Source: Plumapathes pennacea
Taxonomy: Eukaryota; Cnidaria; Anthozoa; Antipatharia; Myriopathidae
DNA: 64,000 nt
Direction of reading: 5' to 3'
NCBI GenBank assembly: GCA_964036295.1
Contig: OZ038464.1
Span: forward strand, 23,634,008 to 23,698,007
Positions 1 to 19,200 of the stretch are shown piece after piece; position 1 is the stretch's first letter; each line of letters opens with the position of its first letter. A program made the position numbers and the translations under genes. The notes beneath the pieces were generated by a model, which saw only the letters and a list, made by a program, of their open reading frames with translations, was not told the DNA's origin and did not search any database.

Positions 1-516
1 ATATGACTGCAGTACAACTACAACACAACACAGTACACTAGTGAAGCAAAAGACATATCACGTCAATCAGGGCAATATGCAACTCAGAGAAAAATAAGAA
101 AAGCAAAGTACAGCACCTGCTGTTCATCATTGCATTAAGTTCTACAGAAGTAACGGTTTGATGTTTGGCATAACAGGTGACTTGTGATGTCAGCTACAGT
201 ACAGGTCAAGACCAGGTATTGGAAGCAGCTGGTGTAGATAAGACTTGCACAATCTCTGCTAATTTCTTGCATTTAGTTGTCTGACATTTTTGCATAAAGA
301 CAACTTGGATTGACATGCATAAGCAAAAAGCAAGAACAAACTTGGTGATTATATGTTGTTCATGTCCTCACTGATGAGAGCTGCCATATAAGCATAAGCA
401 CAAGAAGATAAAACGTGCTAGGCTTTCTTGTGCTTGTACTCTACTCATGTCGCAACTGTCCTCACTAGCTTGTGCTTATGTTGCTAGTGAAAACCAGCCT
501 TTAATTTCATGCTTAC

Positions 517-6958
<6,442 letters not shown>

Positions 6959-8487
6959 CTTGCAGCCTGCAAAAGTCGTCTGCCGATGATCAGTACGAAG
7001 TGGCAATTTCAAGTTCACGCCGATTTGCGCCAAACTTTAAATTCACTTCTAGGCTGCTGTTAAGTCTCAAGATGCGGTATGGTATGAAATGCTCCCTTTT
7101 TAAACTTAAGAATAGTTTTTAAAAGAGATAAAGAAAACAACATACCTATCCAATATGGCGACCGTAACCAGATTATCCGGGACTTTTTCTTTGTACCGTC
7201 GGCTCTAATGGCCAGCGGTAAACTTTGGGACACTGTATTGAATCTAAACGAAGTAGTTCATAGCCAACTGGAGAATAATTATTCTCGTTGGGAAATTTTT
7301 GACCCATTTTTATATGACTAACTAAGGCCAAAGAATTCGTTGCATCTCGACTCTCGATTTAGGGGCGAGGTTCTTAAGCTCAGCTCGGTGAGCTAAAATT
7401 TAGAGCTGAAAATTTTCGCTGTTTGGAAAACAAGACAGGGATACTTGCACAGTCTAGACTCAGCTCACCAAAATTGCCTGTGTCAAGAGCATATTAAGTC
7501 AACTGACAAATTATTGTGAATTAACTGATCACCTATCCCCGTCCTCTCCATCGTCTTCCCCTCCCCCTCCCCCCTAACTTTGTCGCTGGCCCTCAGTTTC
7601 CCTCTCTCGAAATGCAAAATGGCAGCTTGCGATTGACCCGCGTGCACTAAAACCACCAGGCTACGAATCTTTTAGTTTATTCTACAGAGCAAGCGTAAAC
7701 TAAACCGCTAGTCTTCAGAATACCCCGCATCATATCTTAGTAACAATGAAAGTTTTGTCTTTTTACTCGTTCTGTAATTAAAGCGCTCCGAAAACTGTGA
7801 CAATATAAAGTGCAAGGTATTCTAAACGTGCACTAAAAGGCATAATTCGGCTCACCGTGTTGGTGGTTGAAGTTTCTTTGGCTCTGAAGGAAACTAGGCC
7901 ACGCTCTATGATCTATTGGGTCCCAGACCTCCGGCCAAGATTTTCCGGGCAGCTCGTGCGCACGCACTACGAACGCGCAAACACGATTGCTACCCGGGCA
8001 CCAGTGAATTATCGCTCGCGTATAGTGACAATAGTACATAATTAACAGTTTTCTTTCATTCGGCAGCACTGTCTGTTTCTAAGAATTTTTACGTTTCTGT
8101 GTCCGTTTCACTCTGTACAAAGCTTCTAAAAGAACGTTTTGGTTGACCACCGCATACTTGAGCTTAGCAGCAGGGTTTGGAATAGAAATGAAACGCAAAG
8201 ACAAAAAAGAAGGGAAGAACTTAAAACATGCCTAGACTATTGCAAGGTCCTGCTGCAGGCGTATATATATTATATGTAAAAGCAAGGCTGTTAACACTGT
8301 AGCATGCACCACTACTATGGTTGTTTGGGAGATGAGTATTAATATGGGAGTTATTTTTCTGTACAGATGAAATAAGATAGTTTCGAAAAACAATACCTAC
8401 AAGAGTTCACAAACGTCCCGATTGGTTGACTTAAATGAACATTAAATGACCTTAAAGCCGATTCATTATTACATTTACAGGACAAAG
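6959..8487. other. Intergenic, NDUFS1 5' flank to gene A 3' flank
   Basis: No supported gene. The first part must hold the NDUFS1 promoter and 5' UTR. The last part is the 3' UTR side of receptor gene A. The open frames here are short and show no recognisable domain. Confidence 0.6.
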
Positions 8488-11400
8488 TTACAGCTGCGTT
8501 GTTTTGTCTTCATTGTTTATCTCTGCCTTGGTGGTATTCACAAGCTGGGGATTTTTCGTAGGTATTTCTATTCCATCGTCCTCCCGAAACGACTTTGTTT
8601 CTTGGTAGTACGCATGCGTCGTTCTGGTTGCCTGTGACCGCTGTTTCCTGGCTGTCGCACTATATTTACTGTCAACGTTGCAAGCTGTGCGTCTGATAAT
8701 CTTGAACACTCTTTTACTTGCGAGAAACACAAGACTAATAAAGAGTCCTAGAAAACATATGAAAACGGCTCGTTATTAAAACGACGAGGCACAAAATTTA
8801 AATTCCCTCCGCGCGAAGCTACCGATAGCGATGCTGTTGATGCTGTTGCTGCGATAATGATATTGGAATATTAGCTCCATCCCACAAAACTAACGTCTTT
8901 TTCTGTTCCAGTTTCAATCGTAACTGTATGCACTGATATCAAACAAAACAAAGCAGAAAAACACACGCTTTCAGCTACATACCTTGGAAAGCATTGAGTA
9001 CGATGTAGGTATACCGGACGACCAGTGTGTACTCTTTAACATAACCCAACACCCACGGGACACCGAGCACCACTGTCAACTTGACACACAGGAAAGCAAG
9101 GCTCGTCTGAGCCCTTTGCGTTGCTACGCGTTGGGTCACCTATGAAGTAAAATGCACAATGCACCAACCAGTAAATATAACTTGAAGGGAAAACGTGATC
9201 TTTGCTCCAAAATTGAACTAAAAAGGGAAAAAAGCTTAAAATAACCAGTCATTTGCCTTTGTTTTCTCTAACCGTTCAAGTTTTCACATTTACCTTCTTT
9301 GTTTGATGTATGGCTATCATTGTCCTCATTATGGCAACAAGGTTGAACGACAAAGTGAGGGCCACAGGGACACCAAAGGAGAAGACTTTAGCAAAGCCAC
9401 TGTGAATCCAACAAACTTCTCCCATGCCTGTGGAAAGGAGAGTATTGGTAATACTGCTGGACCTCGGCAGTATTACAAACAGAACGTGTTAAAATTCTCT
9501 AATCATAAATGTCTGACGAGAGACCGGCCTAAAAGCTAAACTATGTGTAGTGCATGACGTTTATTAGCAATATATATATATACTTGATATTAAATTAGAT
9601 CGAGAAATTATCTTAATGACTTTGCATGCACTGGTAACGTGATGTGACTGTACTACAATTTGTAAAATCAATTGTTGTCAGAGGATTTTGTTGAAAATGA
9701 GTAATAACGTAATAACTAGTTAAGAAAATATATATAAGATAACCGCATCAAACCGTATCCGAAATAAGCAGATCCTGTGACGTCAAGAGTAAAACAGAGG
9801 GCCACAAGAACCAGCGGTCCACCCCAGGCGAAGCAGCAGTAGATCACCAGCTTTTTGGTGGCGCAATTTTGATGAACGTTGATGCCTGTAGAGGACATAA
9901 TAAGCCAGACAGTTAAATTACAAAATTTATTTGAAAGACGCTGGAGTTTCTGCAGCCTAGTACAGATGGTTTTTAATCCATCTTTGAATATTCAGAATGC
10001 AAAGAATCTGCGGTCAGGTTAAAAAATTTACAGTCAACCTAGTGAATCCAATATGGCTGTCATGTGACCTCACATTTAAACCAAAAACGAGTACTCATAT
10101 GGGTGTGTAGTTGTGCATGGTGCACGTGTTATTACCCATGTGCACGCGCGTCTAATCAGCGTATTTGCCTTACTGTTCGTTTTTGCTCCCGTGCGTATAT
10201 TTCACAAGTAACGTCCCTGAGTAATCATGATCAGAATTATTTGTCTGAACACGTTATGTTAGAGTGCAGAGAGAAATTTGCTCGTTTGTATACAAACACG
10301 CCATGCAGCACGTTTTCCATTATGAAAAAGCCATATACACCAGTCGTAGTTATGAACTGACAAAACGAGGATATATCGTGGCGAAGGATACCGCAGAACA
10401 ACTTCTCCTTGCACGAAAGTCGTTCTTAGTCTAACAATAATATACATGGTTTTACGCAACGGTAAACGTGCATAGTGAGCGAAGTGAACTACTCTGTGCT
10501 ATGTGGTTATGTTTGCCTCACATGTCATTAAAAATAACCCACCATTTGAGGTAAACGTCTTGGCTAGATCATAACCCATGACTGCCATCCACACGAAAGA
10601 CGCCAACGAAAAGTAATGCAGCAACACTGCGATAGCTACACACACCGCTCTGTTCCCCGTCTCACCAGATGATAGGAACACAGCTTGAAAACAGATGATG
10701 GAGCAGGCCAGGTTCATAAGTACCTTACCAGGGAGGTTCCTCAGCTCCTTGAAAAGGGCGTAGACCACAATAAGCACGAGCAGTGCGACGATGGATATGT
10801 AACAACCGACCATGGTGATGACTTGTTCAGCGTCCACTGTTTGCTGCCTGTCCTCTTTTGCAGCCCTGCTCGTGTTAGTTTTGTTAACATGTTGGGCAGA
10901 TACGTCAGGCACCTTTACATTCGTATTAAAGTTGATTAATACTGTCAATGGCGGTGGCGGTCTGATTGACGTTTCGGGAGAATGTCCACTTTTTCCGGAA
11001 TTTGGGTCACAAAGCACGCAATGAGGATTGCGGTAATGCTTGCCTTCAAAATTGAAGACCATCGCATACGAATTACAGATATCACATATAACAGGCAACT
11101 TTCCACATTTCAGTGAAGCACGAGGAGAATTTAAGCTCATTCTTAGAATGCATTTCACGTCGTTTTGACCTGGAGATGGAGCTTCGTATTTCCGACTGCA
11201 TTGCCCCGGATGCTGTTTGAGCCAATCAATTATATTTGTGACATTCTTCAAAAATTGGCACTTGCTCACCTTCAAAACCCAAGGGATGACGTCGGTGATG
11301 TTGTTGCAAGATGCGCATGTCACACTGCGATATGTTCTATCATTTCTCCTGTCAATTACTGGGACTTCCAATCGCAGGTTCAAAGTGCGATCGTCGCTGA

Positions 11401-12056
11401 AGCAGCTTGATTCTTTGGTTTTGTTGTTCAGGCTAGGAGGACATGTACTGATCATGGCTTCACCGTGCCACGTTGGCTGGTTGGCAATCCCACAGGTCGT
11501 GGAACCAGTGTCGAAGCTGCCCACGCGCAGCTTATCTTGTGAGCAACTTGAGAAATATTGAAATTGCAAAGAAACTCAGCGGGCAGATAAATTTGTAATG
11601 AGTGTCTTCTTAATAGAGACACGGTGAGGAAGAGTGGAAAAGCAGGTGGATCACAATTTTGTAGAGCGAACTCGCCAATATAGTGGCAAGTGAAAAATTA
11701 AGTGAAACTGTTTCGTCGCTTCCGTACTAGATGCTTGCTATCCGAATTACATTTATAAACGTGTTGATACATATTTGGTGGAAAATCTACGTTCTGCATT
11801 TTAGTAGTCTGACAAGTGGATAGTTCTTAATTTCATAACAATCTGCCTTCATTGCATTTTTTCTGGCAAGGGAAAGGTGCTAAAGGAATTATCAACTAAG
11901 ACAGTTCAAAAATATGCAAAACAAATAAAAATAATTATGTATGATAATATATGATGACATATTGTATATACGGAATAAGCTGGTGTGGACAGACTCTGAA
12001 ATACATTCTGACGTTGTTATCGAATACCACGTGACACCCGAGTACGTTCTTGCATT

Positions 12057-12087
<31 letters not shown>

Positions 12088-13264
12088 TCTTTAGCTTCAC
12101 CATATTTGGTACAAAGGAAATGTAAGAAGTGAAAACTAAATAATAATACAAAAGACTATGGCAGAGTTACCGCAACAGCATAGTCAATTATTACTGCAGG
12201 CAAAAAGTAAACAATTTAACTACACACAACATAGAAAAAGCAAGAAAACGTCACAATTACTTGAAACGAAAAACGGCCACATTTGACGGGGTGCACGAGA
12301 CTGCGGGAGGTTGCAATTAACATAGATAGTTATGTTGTGTGTAGTTAAATTGTTTAGCATAACAGATTTAAAAGAGTTCAAGTTTTTTGTGCTGAGCACA
12401 TCTGCCACACATTTCATTAGTTTCTCACCTTGAATGGAAATCATAGCAGCAATCTCCAAAATGGCTGCAGTGGATATCACAGAAGCAGAGCATATTTGAG
12501 TTTCTCTGCTTCAATCCGCACCTGCCCCGACAAGAGGATTCTCGCTGGTTTCTCTTTTGTACAGCCTTCAACAACAAGTTGCTTTCGCATGGTGTCTTGA
12601 CGTCTATTTTTGTCAACTCGCGCATTAGACTTTTTAAGCTGTAAACTTTTCGTTGATAAGTAATGAGGAAGTCCTTCACTGTATAAATGCAAGCAGACAA
12701 TTTTATTATATCGTTGTAGCATCACAATGCTTTAAGTGACTGACAGACTGGATAGTGCAGAAGGATTCATAAGCATGGAATTTATGAATGAAGAGGCGTT
12801 GTGTTCAGTATTGTTCGTCATGTGGTTCCTTGTGTTAACGTTCGGTAGCTCATACTCGATGGAAATCGTATAAATTCAGTGCTAATAAGATCTCTAATCA
12901 ACGGGAGTGTATAGTAAGATACAAAACGCTACTGTGACATACTAGATTTTTGTTTGCTTCAAGCCGCTAAGCGCTGCCTTTCTCGATTTGCTGAGCGTTT
13001 CATCCACCATGGGATCAGATATTATTACAATAGTCATCAAACTTAGCCCTTATTTCATTTGATCTGAAATCTTGTTTTACCTGAGTGGTTAGCGCATTCT
13101 TTGTTATTGCTTGGGAAGCGGCTCGGTAGGGGTGCCGCGGGTCTTCCTCGATTTGGGGGTGACTGATCATGTTGACTTGAATTAAATCCAAATCCGTCCC
13201 CTGCCTGAGACTGCCACACTAGGCTCGGCGATAAAGTTGCGGTGATCCAGAACATCAAAAGCAT
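8488..13264 (-). CDS. Somatomedin-B domain family-B-like GPCR (gene A)
   Basis: A seven-pass membrane receptor; ligand unknown. Seven coding exons fit with exact phase and give 706 residues: 13081-13264, 12429-12678, 10543-11546, 9754-9885, 9294-9427, 8983-9139, 8488-8747. Exon 1 encodes a signal peptide (MLLMFWITATLSPSLVWQSQ). Exon 2 plus the first codons of exon 3 form a somatomedin-B domain (about residues 111-146) with the full eight-Cys pattern C-x3-C-x10-C-x-C-x3-C-x5-CC-x6-C. A Cys-rich ectodomain follows, ending in YRNPHCVLCDP. TM1-TM3 lie at the end of exon 3 (TM1 about residues 387-410), TM4 in exon 4, TM5 in exon 5, TM6 in exon 6 (VLGVPWVLGY), and TM7 plus the tail in exon 7. I see no GPS cleavage motif, so it is not a classical adhesion GPCR. 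The upstream ATG at 13285 is not conserved in gene B, so 13264 is preferred. Donors of exons 3 and 4 are weak (G|GTGGGT, G|GTTTGA) but supported by the paralogs. Confidence 0.88.
12056..12088 (+). repeat. (TTTA)n microsatellite
   Basis: About eight tandem TTTA units in intron 2 of gene A. Confidence 0.9.
12208..12356. mobile_element. 149-bp MITE with 26-bp perfect inverted repeats
   Basis: Arms at 12208-12233 and 12331-12356 are exact reverse complements (outer bases TAAACAATTTAACTACACAC). Ends fit a TA target duplication, as in Tc1/mariner-type elements, but superfamily is inference. It lies in intron 2 of gene A. The interior is non-coding. Confidence 0.85.
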
Positions 13265-16200
13265 CTTGACATCACCACAGTTCAAGCGGCTTCTAATCCA
13301 GTATATATATAGGCTTTAAAGACTACTAAATACATAAATAACTTAAATAAACAATCGCGCCGGAAAAGCAAGGCGAATTATAATTTTCACTATTTTCTGT
13401 GTTCCACTCGCGCGCAACGTACTTCAGCTGACATCACTTATAGGAGGAAAACATAAAACATATCTATGTCCGTTTTCGATCAGTATAAACTGAAATCCCA
13501 GAAAAGAACTGCCAACATAAGAACCTGGTCTATGGTATAAATGTAGTCTCCCTTTTTACAAATTTATAGAAAGTATCATTGGGCATTGCGAGCTATGTCA
13601 ACATAGCATTTCGAATTATACAATTAAAGTTGATTAATAAAAAATCCAAAAATTTCCAAGTGAAGGCAGGTGCGGTATTTCCCACATTAAGTTGTAGAAA
13701 TGTTAATTGAACGGATGCAACTAAAATCAATTTGTTGCTTTACGTTTTTATTGATAACGGTTTTGACCCACTAGTGCCGCGCCACATTTTCATTTCAGTA
13801 CATATATTTTTAATATCACAAAAATAATCGGATGTGGTTCTTTCACGTTATGGAAACATACCCCTGTTAAGTGTCTAGTGGTGAAACAAAACTTTTTCAC
13901 ATCATCAAAACTGCAAGGGACAAACTGACTAACACGGATGCAAATTTAATTAAAGTCATCGTAAGTTATAATAACCACATGGGAATGGCCATCATGGCAA
14001 GGATTTAATTTAAAATTTTATTGGTTTTTGGTCAACGAGCAGATAGCTTATGATCAAATAAGTTTCTCTTTGCCGCCTCTTGTATAAACACAATTCATTA
14101 CCCTACTTTGTCAGAACCACCTGGACCGCCTCAGTGTATAAGTTAGTTTGGTTCACGTCGGGTAAAGCAGAAACTGTTTTGTTAGTTCCACCGGGTTGCC
14201 CGCATTCACAGAACATAGTGTTTTCATGTTAATTGTAGTAAGAATTCGTACGAATGTACCTATTATTCTAACTCATTCATTTTCGCTTATTTCCTATGTA
14301 TGGTTTAATTTAGAAAAAGATATTGCACCACGAGTGACGTTATTCTTGTTTGCAGAACCACATAATGCCAAGGAAAATAACAATTTACATCCTAGCATGT
14401 ATTTGTACTGTTCTTAGATTTACTATTGCAAAGGTATGAAGTTCTAATGGCTCTGTAGTTAGATTAGTATGGCGTTCCCACACGGGTTCATCCCTTCATT
14501 CAACCGCGTTGGAATATCTCGGCTAAGGGCAATAATGTGCAAATGACTCTTCATCGCTAACCCTTTGAGTCAGGGGTAATCACTTCAATTGTATTTTATT
14601 TCACAGTCAGGAGTTTAATCTTTTGTTGGTTTGGTATTTAGCAATGAGAAGCTTAAAATAGATATTTAATTTTCTCGTCCCGAGTATCCACCGAATAAAT
14701 GATCTTCATTTCCGTTCCGTTTTTTAAAACAAAATGATATTAAAAATTGTCATATTTAATTTACTTGAGACTCCAATGCAGAATGGAAACAGTTGATTGC
14801 AATTATAAACCGCCCACGTGGTGTTACTCTGAATCTTGCTGGGCAGAGTAAAACGAACTATGTATGGACATTAGAGAGTTGCAAAACTTGCACTCAAACT
14901 TGTCGGTCGCAGTCGCGGGAGCGACTGGAAATGATGAAAGAGTTTTATTGACTGAAAATCTGAGAATCTGAGAATCTGCACATAGAAGAGCATACAGAAA
15001 TCACCATTTTTCTAATTATATATGTTTGGATACAGTCATCATTAAGTAAGAGTAGCCTCCAGCACAGCGCCCTAAGCCGGACACTGGCCGACGATGGAAA
15101 CCATCGTCTACCTGGTGGGCACCCAAATATTACTACTTAAACCGTATAAATTCTATAAACAAAGCATGACATAACAGGTAACACACACAGCTGCAAATTG
15201 CAGCTTGGAGAACAGTCTTTGCATAAAACCCGAACCGAATAAAACTTGTTAACTGGCGAAACAGAAAAAAAGACCACAATACAACACGAAACATGCAGCG
15301 TGGTGATTAAATAATATATATAAAGTACTTTTAGTTGGTGTTGCAGTTCAATGTGCAGCTTGTCTCGGAACGCCTTTGCTACACATAAGTCTATAAAGAA
15401 TTCTGCCCCCTTTTAATGAAATATCTCGTCTCAGCGTGCAACTTGTTTCATTCCAACATTTTTGCGTGCACTGGACGCGCAATATTGAACTGGTTGTGCC
15501 AGCGACATGCAGCACTTCTAGTCACCATTACAAGTTTCACGTTGTACAATGCAACACCCGACCCTCCAGCAATTTATCTCGCAATCCTGAACATTGCGAG
15601 ACGAATTGTTGAAAAATAAATTAGCACAGTGTATCACCGACTTTAACGAACCTGCATAGACAGCAGCATTTTCCACGTTTTGGCACCAGTACAACTTACG
15701 TACGTAACATCCGTGTAAGCCTGGTGTGAATGTATAAAGAGGTTATTACACGGGAAGGAGTGCAATACGGCGGAGTATTTTTACGAGTCGGTTTTATTTT
15801 TTCGAGCCTGCTTCAGGCGAGAAAAAATAATACTGACGAGTAAAAATACAGCCGTATTGCACGACTTTTCGTGTAATAAATTGTTTATTATACGACAAAC
15901 GAAGCAGGGCAAACGTTCTCGCCGCGAGCAAAATGGAACAAAAAAATGACGCGTTCGTAAACTTTGCTTGCGAGAATTGATCACGTAAGCTAATAAACCA
16001 GTTGATCTGGTTCCTGACGAGTGCAATACGCTCCCATATTTGCACTCGTTTTGGCCCGTATTTGCACTCGAAAATGTGAAGTCGTGTAATAATAAGCGCT
16101 TATAGCTAAAATAGGTGTGTAGCCGACCTTTTGAGCGTGAGTCCTAAGCTACTTAGTTTACACTTAGAGAACTTTCGTCAGTTCACCCCACAGAGTAATA

Positions 16201-16268
16201 TTTTCTAAACAAAATGACTTAGCTGAATATTAAGGATAAACATTTCTTGCTTTCTCTTCTTGCGTTTG
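13265..16268. other. Intergenic between receptor genes A and B
   Basis: No supported gene. The first 0.8 kb is the gene A promoter side: 13436-13690 is alignable by eye to the sequence upstream of gene B (21100-21355), so it was duplicated with the gene. A foldback element occupies 15743-16095. The rest is A+T-rich with short frames only. Confidence 0.65.
15743..16095. mobile_element. Foldback MITE
   Basis: TTATTACACG at 15743 is mirrored by CGTGTAATAA at 15870 and again near 16083-16095. The first 137 bp form a long imperfect hairpin with paired blocks GTGCAATACGG/CCGTATTGCAC and GTATTTTTAC/GTAAAAATAC. GTGCAATACG also recurs at 16021. The right part repeats TTTGCACTCG. It looks like a composite or tandem foldback element without coding capacity. 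Confidence 0.75.
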
Positions 16269-19200
16269 TTATTCTGTGATTTCAACTTGGAACTGCTCAT
16301 GGATTACTTCCTTGGCCTGACTTTTTCCAGTGGCCGTCCGGGTTGTGCTGCGTCTGGGCGTTATCTCTCGCCTGTAACATCTCAGCAGATCCAGCACTCT
16401 TTTGTTCGTGAGAAACACAAGGCTGACAAAGAGTCCTTGGAGAGAAAACACACACTAAGAACGACAAAGTGCTAGTACTTATAGCTCCACTGAGGTGCAA
16501 AATCCACCGGCAAAGCTGAGAACGCTGAACGAGAAGGCCCTGGAACTCGGGATGTTCTAAGAATTGATAACTAAGCCACTTTTACTACTACTGCGCAGCT
16601 CATGAAGCTGAAATATTTTGGCGGACCTCCTGATAATAAAAATTGGCAAGCAGAGTGGAGAATTACTTAAGTTGGTCATAATGGAGAACTATGTAGCAAC
16701 AAAAGCAGGGCGCAGTGGCCGAGCTATTAAACTCGAAAACGTAACTTGAACATTGATCAGGCGTGTCGCATGTATTACTGCCGGACTATAACGTTCTGAT
16801 CGACAGAATGTGTAGCGAGAGATTGTTTGGGGATTTACACTGGAAACAGGGAGTTAGAATTCTTCAGTAAGTAAAGCAGTGAGTGATATACCTTGGAAAG
16901 CATTGAGTACGATGTAAATATATCGGAGGACCAGTGCGTAGTTTGTAACGTAACCCAACACCCACGGGACACCGAGGATCATTGTCAATTTGACACACAG
17001 GAAAACAAGGCTCGGCTGAGCCCTTTGCTTTGCTACACGTCGGGTTTCCTGTGAAATAAATGGGCAATAATTCCATTAATCAACGGGTCAATAGAACTCA
17101 AAGGGAAATCTTCTAGTCTGCTCCAGTACCGAACTGAAAAGAGAAAAAGGTTAAAATCTACACGAGAGAGGATGTCGTTTGCCATATTTTTCCCATTTAC
17201 CTTCTTTGTTTGTTGTATGGCTACCATTGTCCTCACCATGACAACAAGGTTGAACAACAATGTGAGAGCCACAGGGACACCAACGGAGAAGACTTTAGCA
17301 AAGCCACTGTGAATCCAACAAACCTCTCCAATGCCTATGGAATGGAGAGTATTGGTAATACTGATGGACCATGTAGCACAACTAATTTACTTGCATAAAT
17401 TTGTCCCCCTGTCGAATTATATATGCAGTGTGCCAGTCGTTGTCCAGGGGCCGTTTATGTTAAAATACCAAGTTAAACTGACTTATAACATAAAACACTT
17501 TGGAACAAATATAACTGAGGTTACTAGCAACCAAACCGTATCCGAAATAAGCAGATCCTGTGACGTCAAGAGTAAAAGAGAAGGCCACAAGAAGCAGTGG
17601 TCCTCCCCAGGCGAAGCAGCAATATACAACCAGCGTTTTGGTGGCGCACTGTCGAACGATGACGCCTGTAGAGGATATAATAATCCAGACAGCTAAATTA
17701 CAAACTCTATTTAAAAGACACTGGATTTTCTGTAGCCTTCCCCTGCCTACAACGCTTTTTAATCATTGCTAATACTGGAATCACTTACTGATGAAAGCTA
17801 CAATAAAATCCAACATGGCCGCCATATGACGTCACATATGGAGATTAAATTAGTGCACACAGATGTGAAGGATATTTATTCCCAAGTAAGTGTATATAGT
17901 TGTGGTGTACGTGTAATTACTTATACGTACACGTACAGACACTTTCTACGTGCATACACTTTCTCAAGAAACGTCATTGAGTAATTATGGTGTATGTGCA
18001 CAAGTAATATTTTGTATTTTGCATGTTTATATGCGAATACATTGTAATAGCTATTTCGTATTTATCAGCAGTTATCATGTCTATGTAACAATGTATGTGC
18101 ATAAATGGGAATGTAGACCATCTACTTTACTATTTTTCATGCTTTCATGATCAGAATTATTTGTGTGTGCACCCTATTTAATTACGTCATTCAAAGTATA
18201 ACCCACCATTTGAGGTAAACGTCTTGACCAGATCATATCCCATGACTGCCATCCACACGAAAGACGCCAACAGGAAGTAATGCAGCAGCACTGCAATCGC
18301 TACACACACCGCTCCGATCTCCGTCTGACCAGATGATAGGAACACAGCTTGATAGAAAATGATGGAGCAGGCCAGGTTCATAAGTACCTTACCGGGGAGG
18401 TTCCTCAGCTCTTTGAACAGGGCGTAAACCACAATAAGCACGATTAGTGCGATGATGGATGTGCAGCAACCGACCGTGGTGATAATTTGTTCAGCGTCCA
18501 TTGTTTGCTGTCTGGCCCCTTTTGCAGCCTTGCTCGTGCTAGGTACACCAGGCACTCTTTCATTCGTATCGAAGTTAAGCAGTACTGTCAGGGAGGCTGG
18601 CGGTCCCGGCGGCCCCTTGCTGTGGATGCTGTCTTTTCCCGATTTTGGGTCACAAAGCAAGCAGTGAGGATTGCGGTAAAGCTTGTCTCCAAACCCAAAC
18701 ACCATCGCATACGAATTACAGACATCACATATCATAGACAAATTTCCACGTTTCAAGGAAACACGAGGAGAATCATTCATTCTTAGAATGCATTTTACAT
18801 TTCGACCTCCAGATGGAGCTTCATATTTCCAACTGCATTTGCACCCAGGATGCTGCCAGGATGCTACCAGTTTGAGCCAATCAACGATATTTGTGACATT
18901 CTTCAAAAATAGGCAATTGCTCACCTTCAAAACCCAAGGGATGACGTCAGTAATGTTGTTGCATGATGCACACATCACACTGCGATATGTTTTGTTATTT
19001 CTCCTGTCAACTACTGGGACCTCCCATCGCAGGTTCAAAGTGCGATCGTCGCTGAAGCAGCTTGATTTTTTGTTTTTGTTGTCTGGGCTATTTACAGGAC
19101 ATGTACTGATCATCGCATCACCGTACCACGTGACATTCGGGTTGTTCGCATTATCGCAGGTCTGGGAACCAATATCAAAGCCATCGTGCAGTTTTTCTCC

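Noticed and set aside
1..480. Next NDUFS1 exon
   Set aside because: No sequence matching the expected continuation after the exon ending at 517; the next exon must lie outside.
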